A DNA stretch of 46,795 nucleotides from positions 1 to 46,795 of the forward strand of contig JASJDA010000057.1 in assembly GCA_030065755.1 (NCBI GenBank), in the 5' to 3' direction. The position numbers and the translations under genes are program-made. The stretch comes from Prochloraceae cyanobacterium (lineage in GTDB: Bacteria; Cyanobacteriota; Cyanobacteriia; Cyanobacteriales; JASJDA01). Shown here one piece after another: positions 8,690-17,601 of the stretch; positions within the stretch are counted from its first letter, which is position 1; each line of letters starts with the position of its first letter. The notes beneath the pieces are model-generated. The model searched no databases, had not been told where the DNA came from, and saw nothing but the letters and a program-made list of their open reading frames with translations.

Positions 8690-9622
8690 ATGAAAAAGCC
8701 CGAGCAATGGCAAATAGGAGCAATTTTAGTTATTGGTGTCCTAGCTGTTTCTAGCGCCGCCATATTCATTCGCCTGTCTATGGGAGCTGCTGGACTAAAG
8801 GGAGTAGATTTTAGCCTTTTTATTGCTGCTTCTAGGCTAATTTTATCTGCACTTATTCTAGTGCCTCTGTGGCGCAATATCAAAAGCGATCGGGCTTCAG
8901 GTAAAGCATATTATTATGCTGCTGCTGCTGGCGGTTGTTTGGCTTTACATTTTGCTAGCTGGATTACTTCTTTATCTTTCACTTCTATTGCTGCTTCTAC
9001 TATTTTGGTCACGACTAATCCGGTTTGGGTGGCAATGTTATCCTGGTTGTGGTTAAAAGAAAAACCCAAAAAGTTGGTAATTATTGGCATTGGTGTAGCC
9101 TTTTTAGGAGGCATTTTCATAGCAATAGCAGATAAAAATGTGGTTGGAGTAAATGCCAATCCTCTACTTGGAGATTTATTAGCACTTACGGGTGCTTGGA
9201 TGGCAAGTTTATACTTGCTATTAGGTCGTCAAGCCCAAGCCAAAGGTTTAGGTATTGGACAGTACATTGTTATTGCTTATAGCACGGCAGCGATCGTTTT
9301 GTTTCCTCTACCTTGGATATTTGGTTCTGGTTATGTTGGTTATCCCTATCTGGTTTACGCATACGTTTTGCTGATGGCAATTTTTTCTCAGTTAATCGGT
9401 CACACCAGTTTTAATTGGTCTGTGCGCTGGGTTTCTCCTACTATAGTCACTCTAGCGCTTTTATTTGAACCTGTGTGTTCTAGTGTTTTCGGTTTTTTGG
9501 TTTTTGAGGAAATTCCGTCACTGCTAGTATTAGTGGGAGGTGTGGGTATATTATTGGGAGTTGCTATCGCCATTATCGGTCAGAATAGAGTAGTTGAGAG
9601 CAGAAACATTGAGCAACCTTAG
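8690..9622 (+). CDS. EamA/DMT-family transporter
   Basis: A 310-residue inner-membrane permease of the drug/metabolite transporter superfamily, with about ten hydrophobic helices arranged as two five-helix EamA repeats (each ending in an acidic-lysine turn such as WLWLKEKP or FEEIPS followed by a glycine-rich helix). Such proteins export amino acids or metabolites; the substrate cannot be told. The frame opens at a TTG at 8630, but the ATG at 8690 (MKKPEQWQ) just before the first helix is preferred. No partner genes are linked. Confidence 0.85.
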   Translation: MKKPEQWQIGAILVIGVLAVSSAAIFIRLSMGAAGLKGVDFSLFIAASRLILSALILVPLWRNIKSDRASGKAYYYAAAAGGCLALHFASWITSLSFTSIAASTILVTTNPVWVAMLSWLWLKEKPKKLVIIGIGVAFLGGIFIAIADKNVVGVNANPLLGDLLALTGAWMASLYLLLGRQAQAKGLGIGQYIVIAYSTAAIVLFPLPWIFGSGYVGYPYLVYAYVLLMAIFSQLIGHTSFNWSVRWVSPTIVTLALLFEPVCSSVFGFLVFEEIPSLLVLVGGVGILLGVAIAIIGQNRVVESRNIEQP

Positions 9623-9708
9623 CGATCGCCGATCTGGGAGTAAATCTATTATCTTATTTTAACAAATTAGCCCAAAAAACATCTTATTTTGACGTAAATG
9701 CACATTTA

Positions 9709-9846
9709 ATGTCAATATTATCTCTAGAAGGCAATTTTAATCCTAATGATTTCAAATACGTCTATTTTATTAAATTAGTTGAATTGACTCCTATTTTATC
9801 GCGACTATTCATCGATAATGTTCGGATAAAATACTTAACAATATAA
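9709..9846 (+). CDS. Possible 45-aa ORF upstream of the coiled-coil gene
   Basis: An ATG-initiated frame of 45 codons ends 26 bp before the next gene's start. It has no visible ribosome-binding site and an AT-rich composition like the surrounding spacer, so it may be fortuitous. If translated it would give a neutral peptide (MSILSLEGNFNPNDFKYVYF at the start) of unknown role. Apart from this the 250-bp spacer shows only the promoter region and ribosome site of the next gene. Confidence 0.2.
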   Translation: MSILSLEGNFNPNDFKYVYFIKLVELTPILSRLFIDNVRIKYLTI

Positions 9847-9872
9847 CGATCGATTAACTTTGGAGGAATTAT

Positions 9873-11042
9873 ATGGAACTTGCAATTATCGTTGGTATCG
9901 TTGGTTTTATTGTCGGTGCAGGATTGTTATTTTTTGTACAAAAACCCAAGATTTCTGGAGCAGAAAAACAACTCAAAGAAATGCAAAAGAAACTCGACAA
10001 ATCCGAACAAGATTACGAGTCTCGGATGCAAGAGACGATAATGTCATTGCAACAGGAAAATCAAGAACAGTCCACAAAGACAATTGAAGAGTTAAGAGAA
10101 TCCCATCAAACTCAAATAGAGGAATTAGAACAGTCTGGACAAAGTCAAATAGAGCAACTAGAACGAGAGCATGAAACTAAAATAGAGGAAATAAATGGCT
10201 CTCATCAAGCTCAAATTCAAGAATTAGAACAATCTCATGAAAATAAAATAGAAGAAATAAATACCTCTCATCAAGCTCAAATTCAAAAATTAGAGCAATC
10301 TTATCAAGCTCAAATAGAGGAACTAAGTGACTCTCATCAAGCTCAAATTCAAAAATTAGAGCAATCTTATCAAGCTCAAATGGAAGACCTCAATCGCTCT
10401 CATCAAATTCAAATTGAGGAAAACATTAATTCTTTAAAAGAAGAATACGAACAAAAAATACAGCAACTAGTTCAATCCTCAGAAACACAAGTTACAACTA
10501 ATAACAAAGATAACGAGGAACAACTAATAGAACACTATCCTAGTCTTGAAGAACCAGTTTTACAATTAGACGAAACAGTTTTACAACAAGAACCCTTTCT
10601 AGAAGAAGAACCAGGTTTAGAATTAGAAGAAACAATCATACAACAAGAAACTTTTCTAAAACAAGAACCAGTTTTAGAATTAGAAGAAACAGGTTTACAA
10701 GATGACATACAACAACTGAGCGAAATTTTAGAGGACCTTCCCTCAATTGGTCAGGAAGAAGTTCAAGAAATTAAAGACACTCAAGAAAAGATTGAGTCCA
10801 ATCTTTCTACAGAACAACCTCTAGAACAAGAGATACAACAGCTTAACGATCTGTTAGGAGAACTTCCTTTATTATCTGACAATGAATTAGAAGAAAGTAG
10901 GGAAACACAAGAAAATGTCGCATCTAATTCTAATCTACCTGCAGAAAAACCTCTAGAACAGGAGCTAGAACAACTTAACGAACTCTTAGGAGAGCTTCCT
11001 TTATTATCTGAAGATGAACCACAAGATAAAAACAAAAATTAA
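9873..11042 (+). CDS. Membrane-anchored repetitive coiled-coil protein
   Basis: A 389-residue protein I do not recognise as a named family. It has one N-terminal membrane helix (residues 3-22, Gly-rich, IIVGIVGFIVGAG), then a coiled coil of about residues 30-205. Its core is near-perfect 14-residue units such as SHQAQIQKLEQSYQ alternating with QAQIEEL. An acidic second half follows, with two further repeat types: EEPVLQLDETVLQQ-like units (about 225-275) and PLEQEIQQLNDLLGELPLLS-like units (three copies to the C-terminus). GGAGGA at 9861-9866 is a strong ribosome site for the ATG at 9873. The layout suggests a filamentous scaffold or membrane-tethered spacer with adaptor peptides at the tail; this is inference. 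Confidence 0.85.
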   Translation: MELAIIVGIVGFIVGAGLLFFVQKPKISGAEKQLKEMQKKLDKSEQDYESRMQETIMSLQQENQEQSTKTIEELRESHQTQIEELEQSGQSQIEQLEREHETKIEEINGSHQAQIQELEQSHENKIEEINTSHQAQIQKLEQSYQAQIEELSDSHQAQIQKLEQSYQAQMEDLNRSHQIQIEENINSLKEEYEQKIQQLVQSSETQVTTNNKDNEEQLIEHYPSLEEPVLQLDETVLQQEPFLEEEPGLELEETIIQQETFLKQEPVLELEETGLQDDIQQLSEILEDLPSIGQEEVQEIKDTQEKIESNLSTEQPLEQEIQQLNDLLGELPLLSDNELEESRETQENVASNSNLPAEKPLEQELEQLNELLGELPLLSEDEPQDKNKN

Positions 11043-11216
11043 TCAAGTCATTTTAAGCCGGCGGTTTGAATCCTCCTACGTCGGCAATCCGGCGGCTCCC
11101 CTATAAAATATATTAGTCGCGCTCCACTTCCCTTGGGTCTTAAACCCAAAGGTGGTCAAAATACTTGTTTTGACTTTTGAGTTTTGACTTCGAGGGAAGC
11201 GAGATAAAATTTGCTA

Positions 11217-11648
11217 TTACTCCTCTACTTTTTTGACATTACCTGCTTTTATCCAACCTTTTTGATTATTTTGAGGAATCCGCACTTTTTGCCATTGCTT
11301 ATCTTCGCTTAATTGAAGAACAATAATTTCTCGATCGAAAGCAATACCGCCGAGCCGCTCGGATGCTACGGTAGGTTCTTGGCGTAAAATTAGACCTTCT
11401 GGCCAGGTAACTCGCGCTTTATATGCGCCTGGTTCTAGCTCTTCTTTATTTTCGGTAGCATCTTTAGTCTCGGGCTGTTTAGTTTTTTGCGTGGCAGTAA
11501 CGGAAGTTTCTTCTATAAATACTGGTTTAGGTGGTAAAGCTGCCATTTGGGTAAATATGTAATAGAGAATAGCAGCAGAACTTCCAGCTAAAAGAAAAAT
11601 TCCGAGCATAAAACCAAGAACAAACTGGAATAGACCTGAAATACTCAT
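11217..11648 (-). CDS. Single-pass membrane protein with C-terminal bacterial SH3 domain
   Basis: A 143-residue protein with an N-terminal membrane helix (about residues 8-32), a charged Lys/Glu/Thr linker, and a C-terminal SH3b domain. The domain includes GLILRQEPTVASERLGGI, VLQLSEDKQWQKVRI and GWIKAGNV, the last being the usual closing motif of SH3_3 domains. SH3b domains commonly bind cell-wall peptides or metal-linked ligands, so a periplasmic wall-associated role is plausible. It lies 47 bp downstream of ycf46 on the same strand and may share its transcript. Confidence 0.8.
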   Translation of the reverse strand: MSISGLFQFVLGFMLGIFLLAGSSAAILYYIFTQMAALPPKPVFIEETSVTATQKTKQPETKDATENKEELEPGAYKARVTWPEGLILRQEPTVASERLGGIAFDREIIVLQLSEDKQWQKVRIPQNNQKGWIKAGNVKKVEE

Positions 11649-11695
11649 AGTTTATGACTGGTTGTAACTGATTTTCAAGGACAATAAAGGATTTA

Positions 11696-13207
11696 CTAAA
11701 GTTGATTTTTGATGCTGCTATTTAAACGATTTTCTCTAGAAGCTAGACGAGCTTTACCAGCAGCAGCCCAATTTTGCAAAAATTCAATTTGCTCTTGAGC
11801 TGTCCGAGCTAAAGGAACTATTTGGCTAGCAGCTTCTAAGATGTCTTCAGTGGTAAAGTCTCGGTTTTGGCTAAAACCGATGTGCATAGCTTCAACTAAA
11901 GTTTGTTCGATTTCCGCACCTGAAAATTCAGGTGTTTCATATGCCAGTCGTTTTATATCATAATTTTTGATATTGTGCGGTCGCAGACGAGACAAATGTA
12001 CAGAAAAAATTGCTACCCTTTCTTCTTGGCTGGGTAACCCGACAAAAAATATTTCGTCGAACCGACCTTTACGAAGCATTTCTGGAGGTAGGGCTCGAAC
12101 GTTATTGGCAGTTGCTACAACAAAAACTGGAGATTTTTTTTCTGCCAGCCAGTTAATAAAAGTACCAAATACGCGGCTGGTGGTGCCAGAATCTCCTTTG
12201 CCGTCAATACCGGAGAAAGCTTTATCAATTTCGTCGATCCAGAGGATACAGGGGGAAAGAGCTTCTGCTAAACTAACCATTTGGCGAGTACGAGATTCTG
12301 ATTCTCCTACTAATCCTCCAAATAAACGACCGACATCAAGACGAAGCAAAGGTAAATGCCAGTGATGAGCGATCGCTTTAGCTGTCAGAGATTTTCCGGT
12401 TCCTTGAATGCCTACTAATAGCAAGCCTCTGGGATGGGGCAAACCGTAGCTTCTAGCTCGATCGCTAAAGGCACCCCCTCGCCTTAAAAGCCAGTCTTTT
12501 AAGTTATCTAAACCGCCAATATCGGAGATTTGCTCTGTGGCGGGGTAAAAGTCTAGTATTTGGGTTTGGCGAATTGACTGGCGTTTTTCTTCTAATACCA
12601 GTTCTACATCTTCCGATCGCAGTTTGCCCGAAGACGCGATCGCTCTGGTTAAAACTCTGCGAATTCTTTCTAATGACAGTCCTTGAGCCGATCGTACTAA
12701 TTCATCTAGAAGTTTATCTGGCAGTGACTGTCCTCCTGAAGCAAGCAGTCTTTTGATTTCTTCTCTAATTTCTGCTGCTGTTGGGAGAGGATACTCTAAT
12801 ACTGTAAGAACTTCGGTTAATTCTGTGGGAATGGAGATTTCTGGAGAGACTATAACAATATTTTTGGGCTGAGATTTTAAGGTGCGGGATAGATTGCGCA
12901 GTTTTCGCGAAATAGAAATATCCTCTAGAAAGCGGTGGAAATCCCGCAGAATCAAGATTGCTCCGGCTCTTTCTGGCAATTTTTCGACATATTCTAATGC
13001 TTGTAAAGGATTGCGCCGACCGAAGCCTTTATTATTGGGATTGTCTTGATAGCCATCGACAAAATCCCATATATGAATAGCACGATTGCTGGCTGCAAGT
13101 GCGCAGTTAGCGATCGCTGCTTCGAGTCTTTCTTCTTCTCTGGTGGGAATATAAATTAGAGGATAGCAGGCACGCAGCAGTAGTTCAAATTCTTCTTTAA
13201 AGCTCAT
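11696..13207 (-). CDS. ycf46: Ycf46 AAA+ ATPase
   Basis: A 503-residue AAA+ protein conserved in cyanobacteria and red-lineage plastid genomes. The first half has a degenerate nucleoside-triphosphatase fold (ILRDFHRFL). The second half is an active AAA module with Walker A GIQGTGKS (about residue 268), Walker B ILWIDEID, a sensor-1 region VFVVATANN and the arginine finger region RKGRFDEIF. Family studies connect Ycf46 with photosynthesis and CO2-uptake regulation in cyanobacteria; the biochemical target is not certain. It is 38 bp after the DUF177 gene and closes the leftward cluster. Confidence 0.93.
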   Translation of the reverse strand: MSFKEEFELLLRACYPLIYIPTREEERLEAAIANCALAASNRAIHIWDFVDGYQDNPNNKGFGRRNPLQALEYVEKLPERAGAILILRDFHRFLEDISISRKLRNLSRTLKSQPKNIVIVSPEISIPTELTEVLTVLEYPLPTAAEIREEIKRLLASGGQSLPDKLLDELVRSAQGLSLERIRRVLTRAIASSGKLRSEDVELVLEEKRQSIRQTQILDFYPATEQISDIGGLDNLKDWLLRRGGAFSDRARSYGLPHPRGLLLVGIQGTGKSLTAKAIAHHWHLPLLRLDVGRLFGGLVGESESRTRQMVSLAEALSPCILWIDEIDKAFSGIDGKGDSGTTSRVFGTFINWLAEKKSPVFVVATANNVRALPPEMLRKGRFDEIFFVGLPSQEERVAIFSVHLSRLRPHNIKNYDIKRLAYETPEFSGAEIEQTLVEAMHIGFSQNRDFTTEDILEAASQIVPLARTAQEQIEFLQNWAAAGKARLASRENRLNSSIKNQL

Positions 13208-13245
13208 GTGTTTTATTGTTACTAATAACTAATAACCGATCGAAC

Positions 13246-13752
13246 TTATGGGGATAACTTTTTCTTTAATGCTGCCAGAGTTGCCCATCGACTATCAATT
13301 ACTGGTTGGGTATCTGAAGTAGCGATCGCGGTTCCTTGACAATCAGTACCGCACAATTTTTGCAAGGGCATTGCCAGAGATAATTGTTCGTATAACCAAG
13401 AATCTGGGTCAAAATAGCCCCTTGGGTGCAATTTTTCCGATAAATCCTCTAGGGTGACTTCTTTTTCCAGGTTAGGTAGAGTTTCTTGTTTGTCAGCATT
13501 CTCATCTAACCAAATTATTTCTCGTGTTTCGAGGGACAAGCGATGATTGTAATTAGCCAAACAGCGATCGCATATTTGGGTAATAATTGTTTCTGCTGCT
13601 GCCCTCACTTCTAGATAATTACCACCGTGGGCGATCGATAAAATACCTCTTACTGGGGTCAGACTGTCTAGACCTGGAATAAACTCGTCTATTTTAATTT
13701 CTCGTGTTTTTGAAGCTGCTTTTAGCAGTAAAGGAATATAGATGGCTTCCAT
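13246..13752 (-). CDS. DUF177 / YceD family protein
   Basis: A 168-residue protein with the family pattern CDRCLANYNHRLSL (residues about 58-71, two cysteines spaced CxxC) and a second cysteine pair in LCGTDCQG near 133-140. YceD proteins in other bacteria precede rpmF (L32) and in plants the homologue is needed for 23S rRNA accumulation, so a role in ribosome assembly is likely. Here it sits in the rpmH-rnpA-yidC-jag cluster, which agrees with that. AGGAGG at 13764-13769 supports the ATG at 13752. Confidence 0.85.
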   Translation of the reverse strand: MEAIYIPLLLKAASKTREIKIDEFIPGLDSLTPVRGILSIAHGGNYLEVRAAAETIITQICDRCLANYNHRLSLETREIIWLDENADKQETLPNLEKEVTLEDLSEKLHPRGYFDPDSWLYEQLSLAMPLQKLCGTDCQGTAIATSDTQPVIDSRWATLAALKKKLSP

Positions 13753-13769
13753 CTCGTTTTTTACCTCCT

Positions 13770-13798
13770 AGAAATCTCCCCAACCTGGGAAGATTTCT
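13770..13798 (-). promoter_or_regulatory. Hairpin directly before the DUF177 ribosome-binding site
   Basis: Bases 13770-13780 and 13787-13798 form a stem of about 11 pairs with one G-U-type mismatch and a short loop, in the gap between jag and DUF177. In the leftward transcript the stem ends immediately before AGGAGG. It lacks a U-tract, so it is not a standard terminator; it could be an intercistronic processing or stability element. Confidence 0.45.
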
Positions 13799-13827
13799 TT
13801 TGCACCACAACCTACCAAGGGGTCGAT

Positions 13828-14319
13828 CTATCGTAGCTTTACTACTAAGCGCCGATCGGGCTCCTGACCTCGACTTTCAGTTTTTAAATCTTCAGAGTTT
13901 TTTAAAAAGCTGTGAATTTGACGTCGTTCTGCAGAAGATAAGGATTTCATTTCCACTTCCATACCCGTCTCGCGTACTTGCTCGGCAACTTTTTCTACTA
14001 AAGCTTGCAGTTCTCTTTGACGCGCAACGCGATAACCATTTAACTCTACTGTAAAACCTCTTTGATTTTCTGGGCCTACACCCATATTGAGCAGAGTATT
14101 GGTTAAATATTGAATCGCGTCAATGGTTTCTCCTTTGTGACCGAGCAATATTTCTATTTGCTCTGGCGCTAGATTTTTTTCTTCAATAATCAACCAACTT
14201 ACTTCTCCTCCATCTGGTTCTACTTCAAGTTGCCCTATTTTCACTTCGCTGGGAATGGCCATTAACTCTAAAAGTTTTTCTAGCCATTCCTTACCTCGCT
14301 GGATTTGCCCTTCTCTCAT
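13828..14319 (-). CDS. khpB: Jag/KhpB-type RNA-binding protein (KH-R3H)
   Basis: A 163-residue RNA-binding protein. A KH domain spans about residues 40-95, with the binding loop GHKGETIDAIQYLTN, and an R3H domain follows with the sequence ERRQIHSFLKN containing the R-x3-H signature. In Gram-positive bacteria KhpB pairs with KhpA and influences many transcripts and cell division. The N-terminal Jag_N domain is absent, as is common in cyanobacteria. Only 5 bp separate it from the yidC stop, so the two are co-transcribed, in the same order as in many bacterial genomes. Confidence 0.9.
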   Translation of the reverse strand: MREGQIQRGKEWLEKLLELMAIPSEVKIGQLEVEPDGGEVSWLIIEEKNLAPEQIEILLGHKGETIDAIQYLTNTLLNMGVGPENQRGFTVELNGYRVARQRELQALVEKVAEQVRETGMEVEMKSLSSAERRQIHSFLKNSEDLKTESRGQEPDRRLVVKLR

Positions 14320-14324
14320 GGCTA

Positions 14325-15476
14325 TTATCCCGATGTTTTTGTTTTCTTCTTAGAACGCTTGCGCTGCTCAAATGGCAGTGATTCTCTGTCCTTACTCTTC
14401 TCTGCTTTTTCTTGCTCTGCTAATATTTTTTGTAAGTTTTCTGGCAGGGGTTCGCGCATCAGAATCAAGGTTTGACATGTCTGGAAGATATTGGCGATCA
14501 CTATATACATCAATACCCCAGCTGGGAGAGGGAACCAGAGGAACATACCACTCAAAAGTATTGGTAGGACTTTATTGAGGGTTTGCTGCTGACCGCCACT
14601 TCCTCCCGATTGACCGTTAAGTAGCTGGTTTATGTAGGTACTAATACCAAATATGACTACCATTCCGAAGATATCCCAATGGATAGTACCGTCGTCGTCA
14701 AAGGCTCCTACGTGTCCCAGTGCCTCAATAAACAGAAATCCTTTGTTAGCTGCAATTCCAGGTATTGTTCCTTGAACGGTTACTTCTCCTGGGGAGAGGG
14801 CTTCTATGGTTCCGTCTCGATCGATATGGAGCTTTTCTTCTCCTTTGGTTATTTCCCATCTAGGTTGAATATTTGAATCTGGATATTGTGCTGCCATATC
14901 TGCTATGGATTTCCCTTCTAGGGTTTGAAATTCAACCTGAGTTTTTTCTCCAACTACTAGCTTTTTGCCAGCAGGTACAACTGCGTCAATTTTATAGTGA
15001 ACTCCATCGCTTACGTAGATATTTTGAGGTTTAGTAGCAAAGGGTTCTGGTTGTATTAGCTCTATCTGTTCTTTAGGGAAGATTTGTAAATCTACTGTAT
15101 AGAGGATGTCGGTAAACGGCGATCCTCGCAAAGTTGCAAATAAAGCAAAGAGAATGGGCATTTGTAGTAAGAGTGGAAAGCAACCCGCTAGAGGGTTGCC
15201 AAACTCTTGCATTACTTTACCCATTTCTGCGCGCAATTTTTCTGGGTCGTCTTTGTAGCGGCGCTGAATTTCTTCTTGCCTTTCTTTCATCAGTGGTTGG
15301 GTAATCCGCATCTTTCTCATATTGCGAATCTGACCTGCACTGAGGGGGGATACAGCAGCGCGAATCACCAGGGTGAGGGCAATAATCGCTAAACCGTAGC
15401 TCGGCACAATCCCGTAGAAAAAGTCTAGGATTGGCAGCATTATATTAGTGGAAATAAATCCGATCCCAAAATCCAT
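14325..15476 (-). CDS. yidC: Membrane protein insertase YidC/Oxa1
   Basis: A 383-residue insertase placing proteins in the plasma and thylakoid membranes with or without Sec. The conserved core is seen: [14 protein letters not shown], the cytoplasmic hairpin [15 protein letters not shown], the [14 protein letters not shown] helix and the last helices with [12 protein letters not shown]. The arginine of the hydrophilic groove is present in [12 protein letters not shown] long insertion of about 140 residues between helices 2 and 3, containing a bacterial Ig-like segment ([17 protein letters not shown]), is the periplasmic or lumenal loop typical of cyanobacteria. The tail is highly basic, suited to ribosome contact. 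Confidence 0.95.
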   Translation of the reverse strand: MDFGIGFISTNIMLPILDFFYGIVPSYGLAIIALTLVIRAAVSPLSAGQIRNMRKMRITQPLMKERQEEIQRRYKDDPEKLRAEMGKVMQEFGNPLAGCFPLLLQMPILFALFATLRGSPFTDILYTVDLQIFPKEQIELIQPEPFATKPQNIYVSDGVHYKIDAVVPAGKKLVVGEKTQVEFQTLEGKSIADMAAQYPDSNIQPRWEITKGEEKLHIDRDGTIEALSPGEVTVQGTIPGIAANKGFLFIEALGHVGAFDDDGTIHWDIFGMVVIFGISTYINQLLNGQSGGSGGQQQTLNKVLPILLSGMFLWFPLPAGVLMYIVIANIFQTCQTLILMREPLPENLQKILAEQEKAEKSKDRESLPFEQRKRSKKKTKTSG

Positions 15477-15655
15477 TAGTCTGAAGCTAGCCTTGGAGCT
15501 GTAATGTTGTCTCAGTCTAATTTATCTAATATTTGTCTTCTATGCAGCTTCATTGCTAGATATTCTTTACAAGTTGGAAGAAGTTTCTCTACTCGAACCG
15601 CTCAGGGAAGCTTTATCTATAGCTTATCCCCTACACGAGTTTAAGTTAGGTTGTT

Positions 15656-16051
15656 TTATCTGGCGACGATCGACTCTTTAGATCTGCCTGTTTTTTCTGC
15701 CGCCTTTTCAGCCATATAGTCGCATATTTCCCTAAATTTAGGTACTGCTCTAAGTTCTAGACGACTTTTATTATTGAGGGTTATGACAATATCGCCCCAC
15801 AGTCCTATTCCTCTGGGAATGTTAATTATTTTAGCGACTTCTGAATAAATTATGTCGGTACGCTGCATTCCTCTCCAGCCCCCTGTTACTGAGATTCGGC
15901 GACTGGTTATTTTATAGCGTACCCAAATCGCCCGTACTATTGCACCTACAGTCAAGGGCAAGCATATTACTGTAAATCCTAATAATATATTTAGGATCAA
16001 ATCGCCAACGTGAGGCCCGCCTTCAAAAAAAGTGTCTTCTTTAATGCCCAT
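15656..16051 (-). CDS. PH-domain membrane protein of the rnpA-yidC cluster
   Basis: A 131-residue protein with one or two membrane segments (about residues 18-42) followed by a bacterial PH-like (bPH2) domain: [22 protein letters not shown] and [19 protein letters not shown]. The start ATG at 16051 overlaps the rnpA coding end by 11 bp, indicating translational coupling. A homologous small gene occupies this same slot between rnpA and yidC in other cyanobacteria, so it probably assists membrane insertion, but no activity is known to me. Confidence 0.85.
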   Translation of the reverse strand: MGIKEDTFFEGGPHVGDLILNILLGFTVICLPLTVGAIVRAIWVRYKITSRRISVTGGWRGMQRTDIIYSEVAKIINIPRGIGLWGDIVITLNNKSRLELRAVPKFREICDYMAEKAAEKTGRSKESIVAR

Positions 16052-16439
16052 TGATTATTTTTGCTTTTACTAACAGTTTTTTTAATTCTCCCAAAAAATG
16101 CTTATATTCGCATTCGATCGCTCCTGGTTTTACTACTATAACAATTTTCCATCCTGCAGAGATCCTGGGTAACAATTCTCTGAACCCTGCTTTGATCTGT
16201 CGCTCGATCCGATTGCGAATTACTGCTTTTTTGCTTACTTTTTGACCGATCGATATTCCTATAAGGGTGTGACTTGGTTGTGGGGCGCTACTTTTTATAT
16301 CCTTTGGGGATCGCTTTTCTGGCTGACAGTATCTAAGCGCCCGCAAAGTCAAATGAGAGCTGTGGCAGCAAAGTCCCTGTTTGTATACAGCTTGAAAATC
16401 TTGCCGCTTTTTAAGTCTATTTGCTTTGGGCAATCCCAC
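16041..16439 (-). CDS. rnpA: Ribonuclease P protein component
   Basis: A 132-residue basic protein that assists the RNase P RNA in cutting tRNA 5' leaders. The signature [19 protein letters not shown] (near residues 70-88) corresponds to the family RNR motif, and the N-terminus [18 protein letters not shown] is typical. Start is GTG at 16437-16439, with no better in-frame ATG nearby. A poorly conserved linker with [14 protein letters not shown] is slightly longer than in most bacteria. Gene order after rpmH is the standard one. Confidence 0.93.
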   Translation of the reverse strand: MGLPKANRLKKRQDFQAVYKQGLCCHSSHLTLRALRYCQPEKRSPKDIKSSAPQPSHTLIGISIGQKVSKKAVIRNRIERQIKAGFRELLPRISAGWKIVIVVKPGAIECEYKHFLGELKKLLVKAKIINGH

Positions 16440-16577
16440 ACCGATTTTTTCCGCTTAGATCTGCTATCTGTTTAACCAATAATTTGGGAGTGGGTATTAA
16501 GAATTTTTCGCCAATTCCCCTAGTTTCCACTCCCCATTTCTGTTCTTGAATAGATGCACCGCGCGCGTCCTTTCGGC

Positions 16578-16715
16578 TTAAAGTGCCACGCGATGCCGTC
16601 CTTTTTTTCTCCTTGCTCTTAATACTTTTCGACCGTTATGGTCGCGCATTCGAGCGCGAAAACCTGAGGTTCTTTTTTGTTTTCGGTTGGTACCGCCTAA
16701 GGTTCGTTTGGTCAC
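16578..16715 (-). CDS. rpmH: 50S ribosomal protein L34
   Basis: A 45-residue, very basic protein found by reading the reverse strand. Translation from the GTG at 16713-16715 gives (V/M)[18 protein letters not shown] and continues to the typical end [13 protein letters not shown] before TAA at 16578-16580. This is the complete L34 sequence. AAGGAGAA about nine bases upstream of the GTG is a good ribosome site. It is the first gene of the rpmH-rnpA-PH-yidC-jag series. The 138-bp gap to rnpA contains no gene that I can see. Confidence 0.95.
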   Translation of the reverse strand: MTKRTLGGTNRKQKRTSGFRARMRDHNGRKVLRARRKKGRHRVAL

Positions 16716-16886
16716 GGACTATATTCTCCTTATTTTTTTATTCGAGCGTCAAAAAGCCACAAGCTACTATTGTAGCTTATTTTTTGCTTCTAAAAAAGGA
16801 GAGATATATAGTTTACCAGCGATCGGCCTGGAGGGAACCTAGAGCTCTACGTTCCCTCTTCCCTTTTGCCCCCGAGAGAAATATTA

Positions 16887-17034
16887 GACAAAGTAGGACA
16901 GTCTTCCCCAGCTATAGGTTTGAGTTTATGAGTTTTTTCGTAAGGGGGGACAAATTTACCCTCGTTTCAATATAAAAGTACTAACATGCAAGTAAAAAAG
17001 AGGGTAAATTTGTCCAAGACTGTCCTACTTTGTC
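16887..17034. repeat. Nested inverted repeat, 35-bp arm with a 42-nt insertion in one arm
   Basis: GACAAAGTAGGACAGTCTT (16887-16905) is the exact complement of 17016-17034, and GGACAAATTTACCCTC (16948-16963) of 17000-17015. On the right the two arms are contiguous (35 bp); on the left they are split by 42 nt (16906-16947) that begins CCCC and ends GGGG. The loop is 36 nt. It sits between the stop of the DUF2808-like gene and rpmH, so it may also end the former's transcript. The rest of the 343-bp spacer holds the rpmH leader. Confidence 0.85.
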
Positions 17035-17058
17035 ATATTTTTTTGGAGCCCTTCCTTT

Positions 17059-17601
17059 TTAAGGTTCGTCAATGTTAATAATCCAAGTTCCTAAGTGTTG
17101 ACGTATGGGCAAATCATTGGCTGCTATTACTTGACAGTGGAAGTAGAAAGTACCAGGAAAACTGGGATTTTTGACGTTATGGAGTATTATTTCAACTTCT
17201 TTGCTGGAGCGAATTTGCTCTTTGGGGACGATCTCAATTATGCGACTTTCAGAATCCCAGATCACTTCTTCTAAATCAACAGATCCTTTTGTAGTACGCA
17301 CTTCGATCGCGTCGTCATCAAATTTACCGTCGTAATACTCTGGATAAGTAATAAAAAACTTGGCTGCTCCTTGAGTCATCTTTTTGCCAGGAATTTTTAA
17401 TTTATAACGTTCTTTCTGTCTAGGGCCAATACCCCATTGCAAGTAATAAGGCAGAATATCCTCCCCCTCGACACCACTAAAAAGGGTCAACCCAGTGTTA
17501 CTTTGAGCAGATAGTTTTCCCTGTAATCCAATTAGGAAAAAAGCCGAGAGTGTTAAGATTAAAAAAGATAAACTAATACGGACTGATTTGGAATTAAACA
17601 T
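17059..17601 (-). CDS. Exported DUF2808-like protein
   Basis: A 180-residue secreted protein. Residues 1-32 form a signal peptide with a hydrophobic core (SFLILTLSAFFLIGL) and a cut after LSAQS. The mature part has LTLFSGVEGEDILPYYLQWG, RYKLKIPGKKM, AKFFITYPEYYDGKFDDDAI and PGTFYFHCQVIA, a beta-rich pattern I associate with the cyanobacterial DUF2808 family. Role unknown, presumably periplasmic or surface. It is transcribed away from pntA with a 515-bp gap. Confidence 0.75.
   Translation of the reverse strand: MFNSKSVRISLSFLILTLSAFFLIGLQGKLSAQSNTGLTLFSGVEGEDILPYYLQWGIGPRQKERYKLKIPGKKMTQGAAKFFITYPEYYDGKFDDDAIEVRTTKGSVDLEEVIWDSESRIIEIVPKEQIRSSKEVEIILHNVKNPSFPGTFYFHCQVIAANDLPIRQHLGTWIINIDEP

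Noticed and set aside
9860-10087. 75-aa frame starting just before the coiled-coil gene
   Set aside because: Out-of-frame reading of the coiled-coil gene; the GGAGGA site fits the ATG at 9873 much better.
11056-11100. tRNA-like 3' half (GGCGG-TTTGAAT-CCTCC followed by TACGTCGGC)
   Set aside because: It resembles a T-arm, but the 5' acceptor strand and anticodon arm would fall in the coding end of the coiled-coil gene and are not there; it is more likely an intergenic repeat with CCGGCGG twice.
16583-16975. 130-aa plus-strand frame across the rpmH region
   Set aside because: It is antisense to the complete L34 gene and to the palindrome; amino-acid composition is unlike a real protein.
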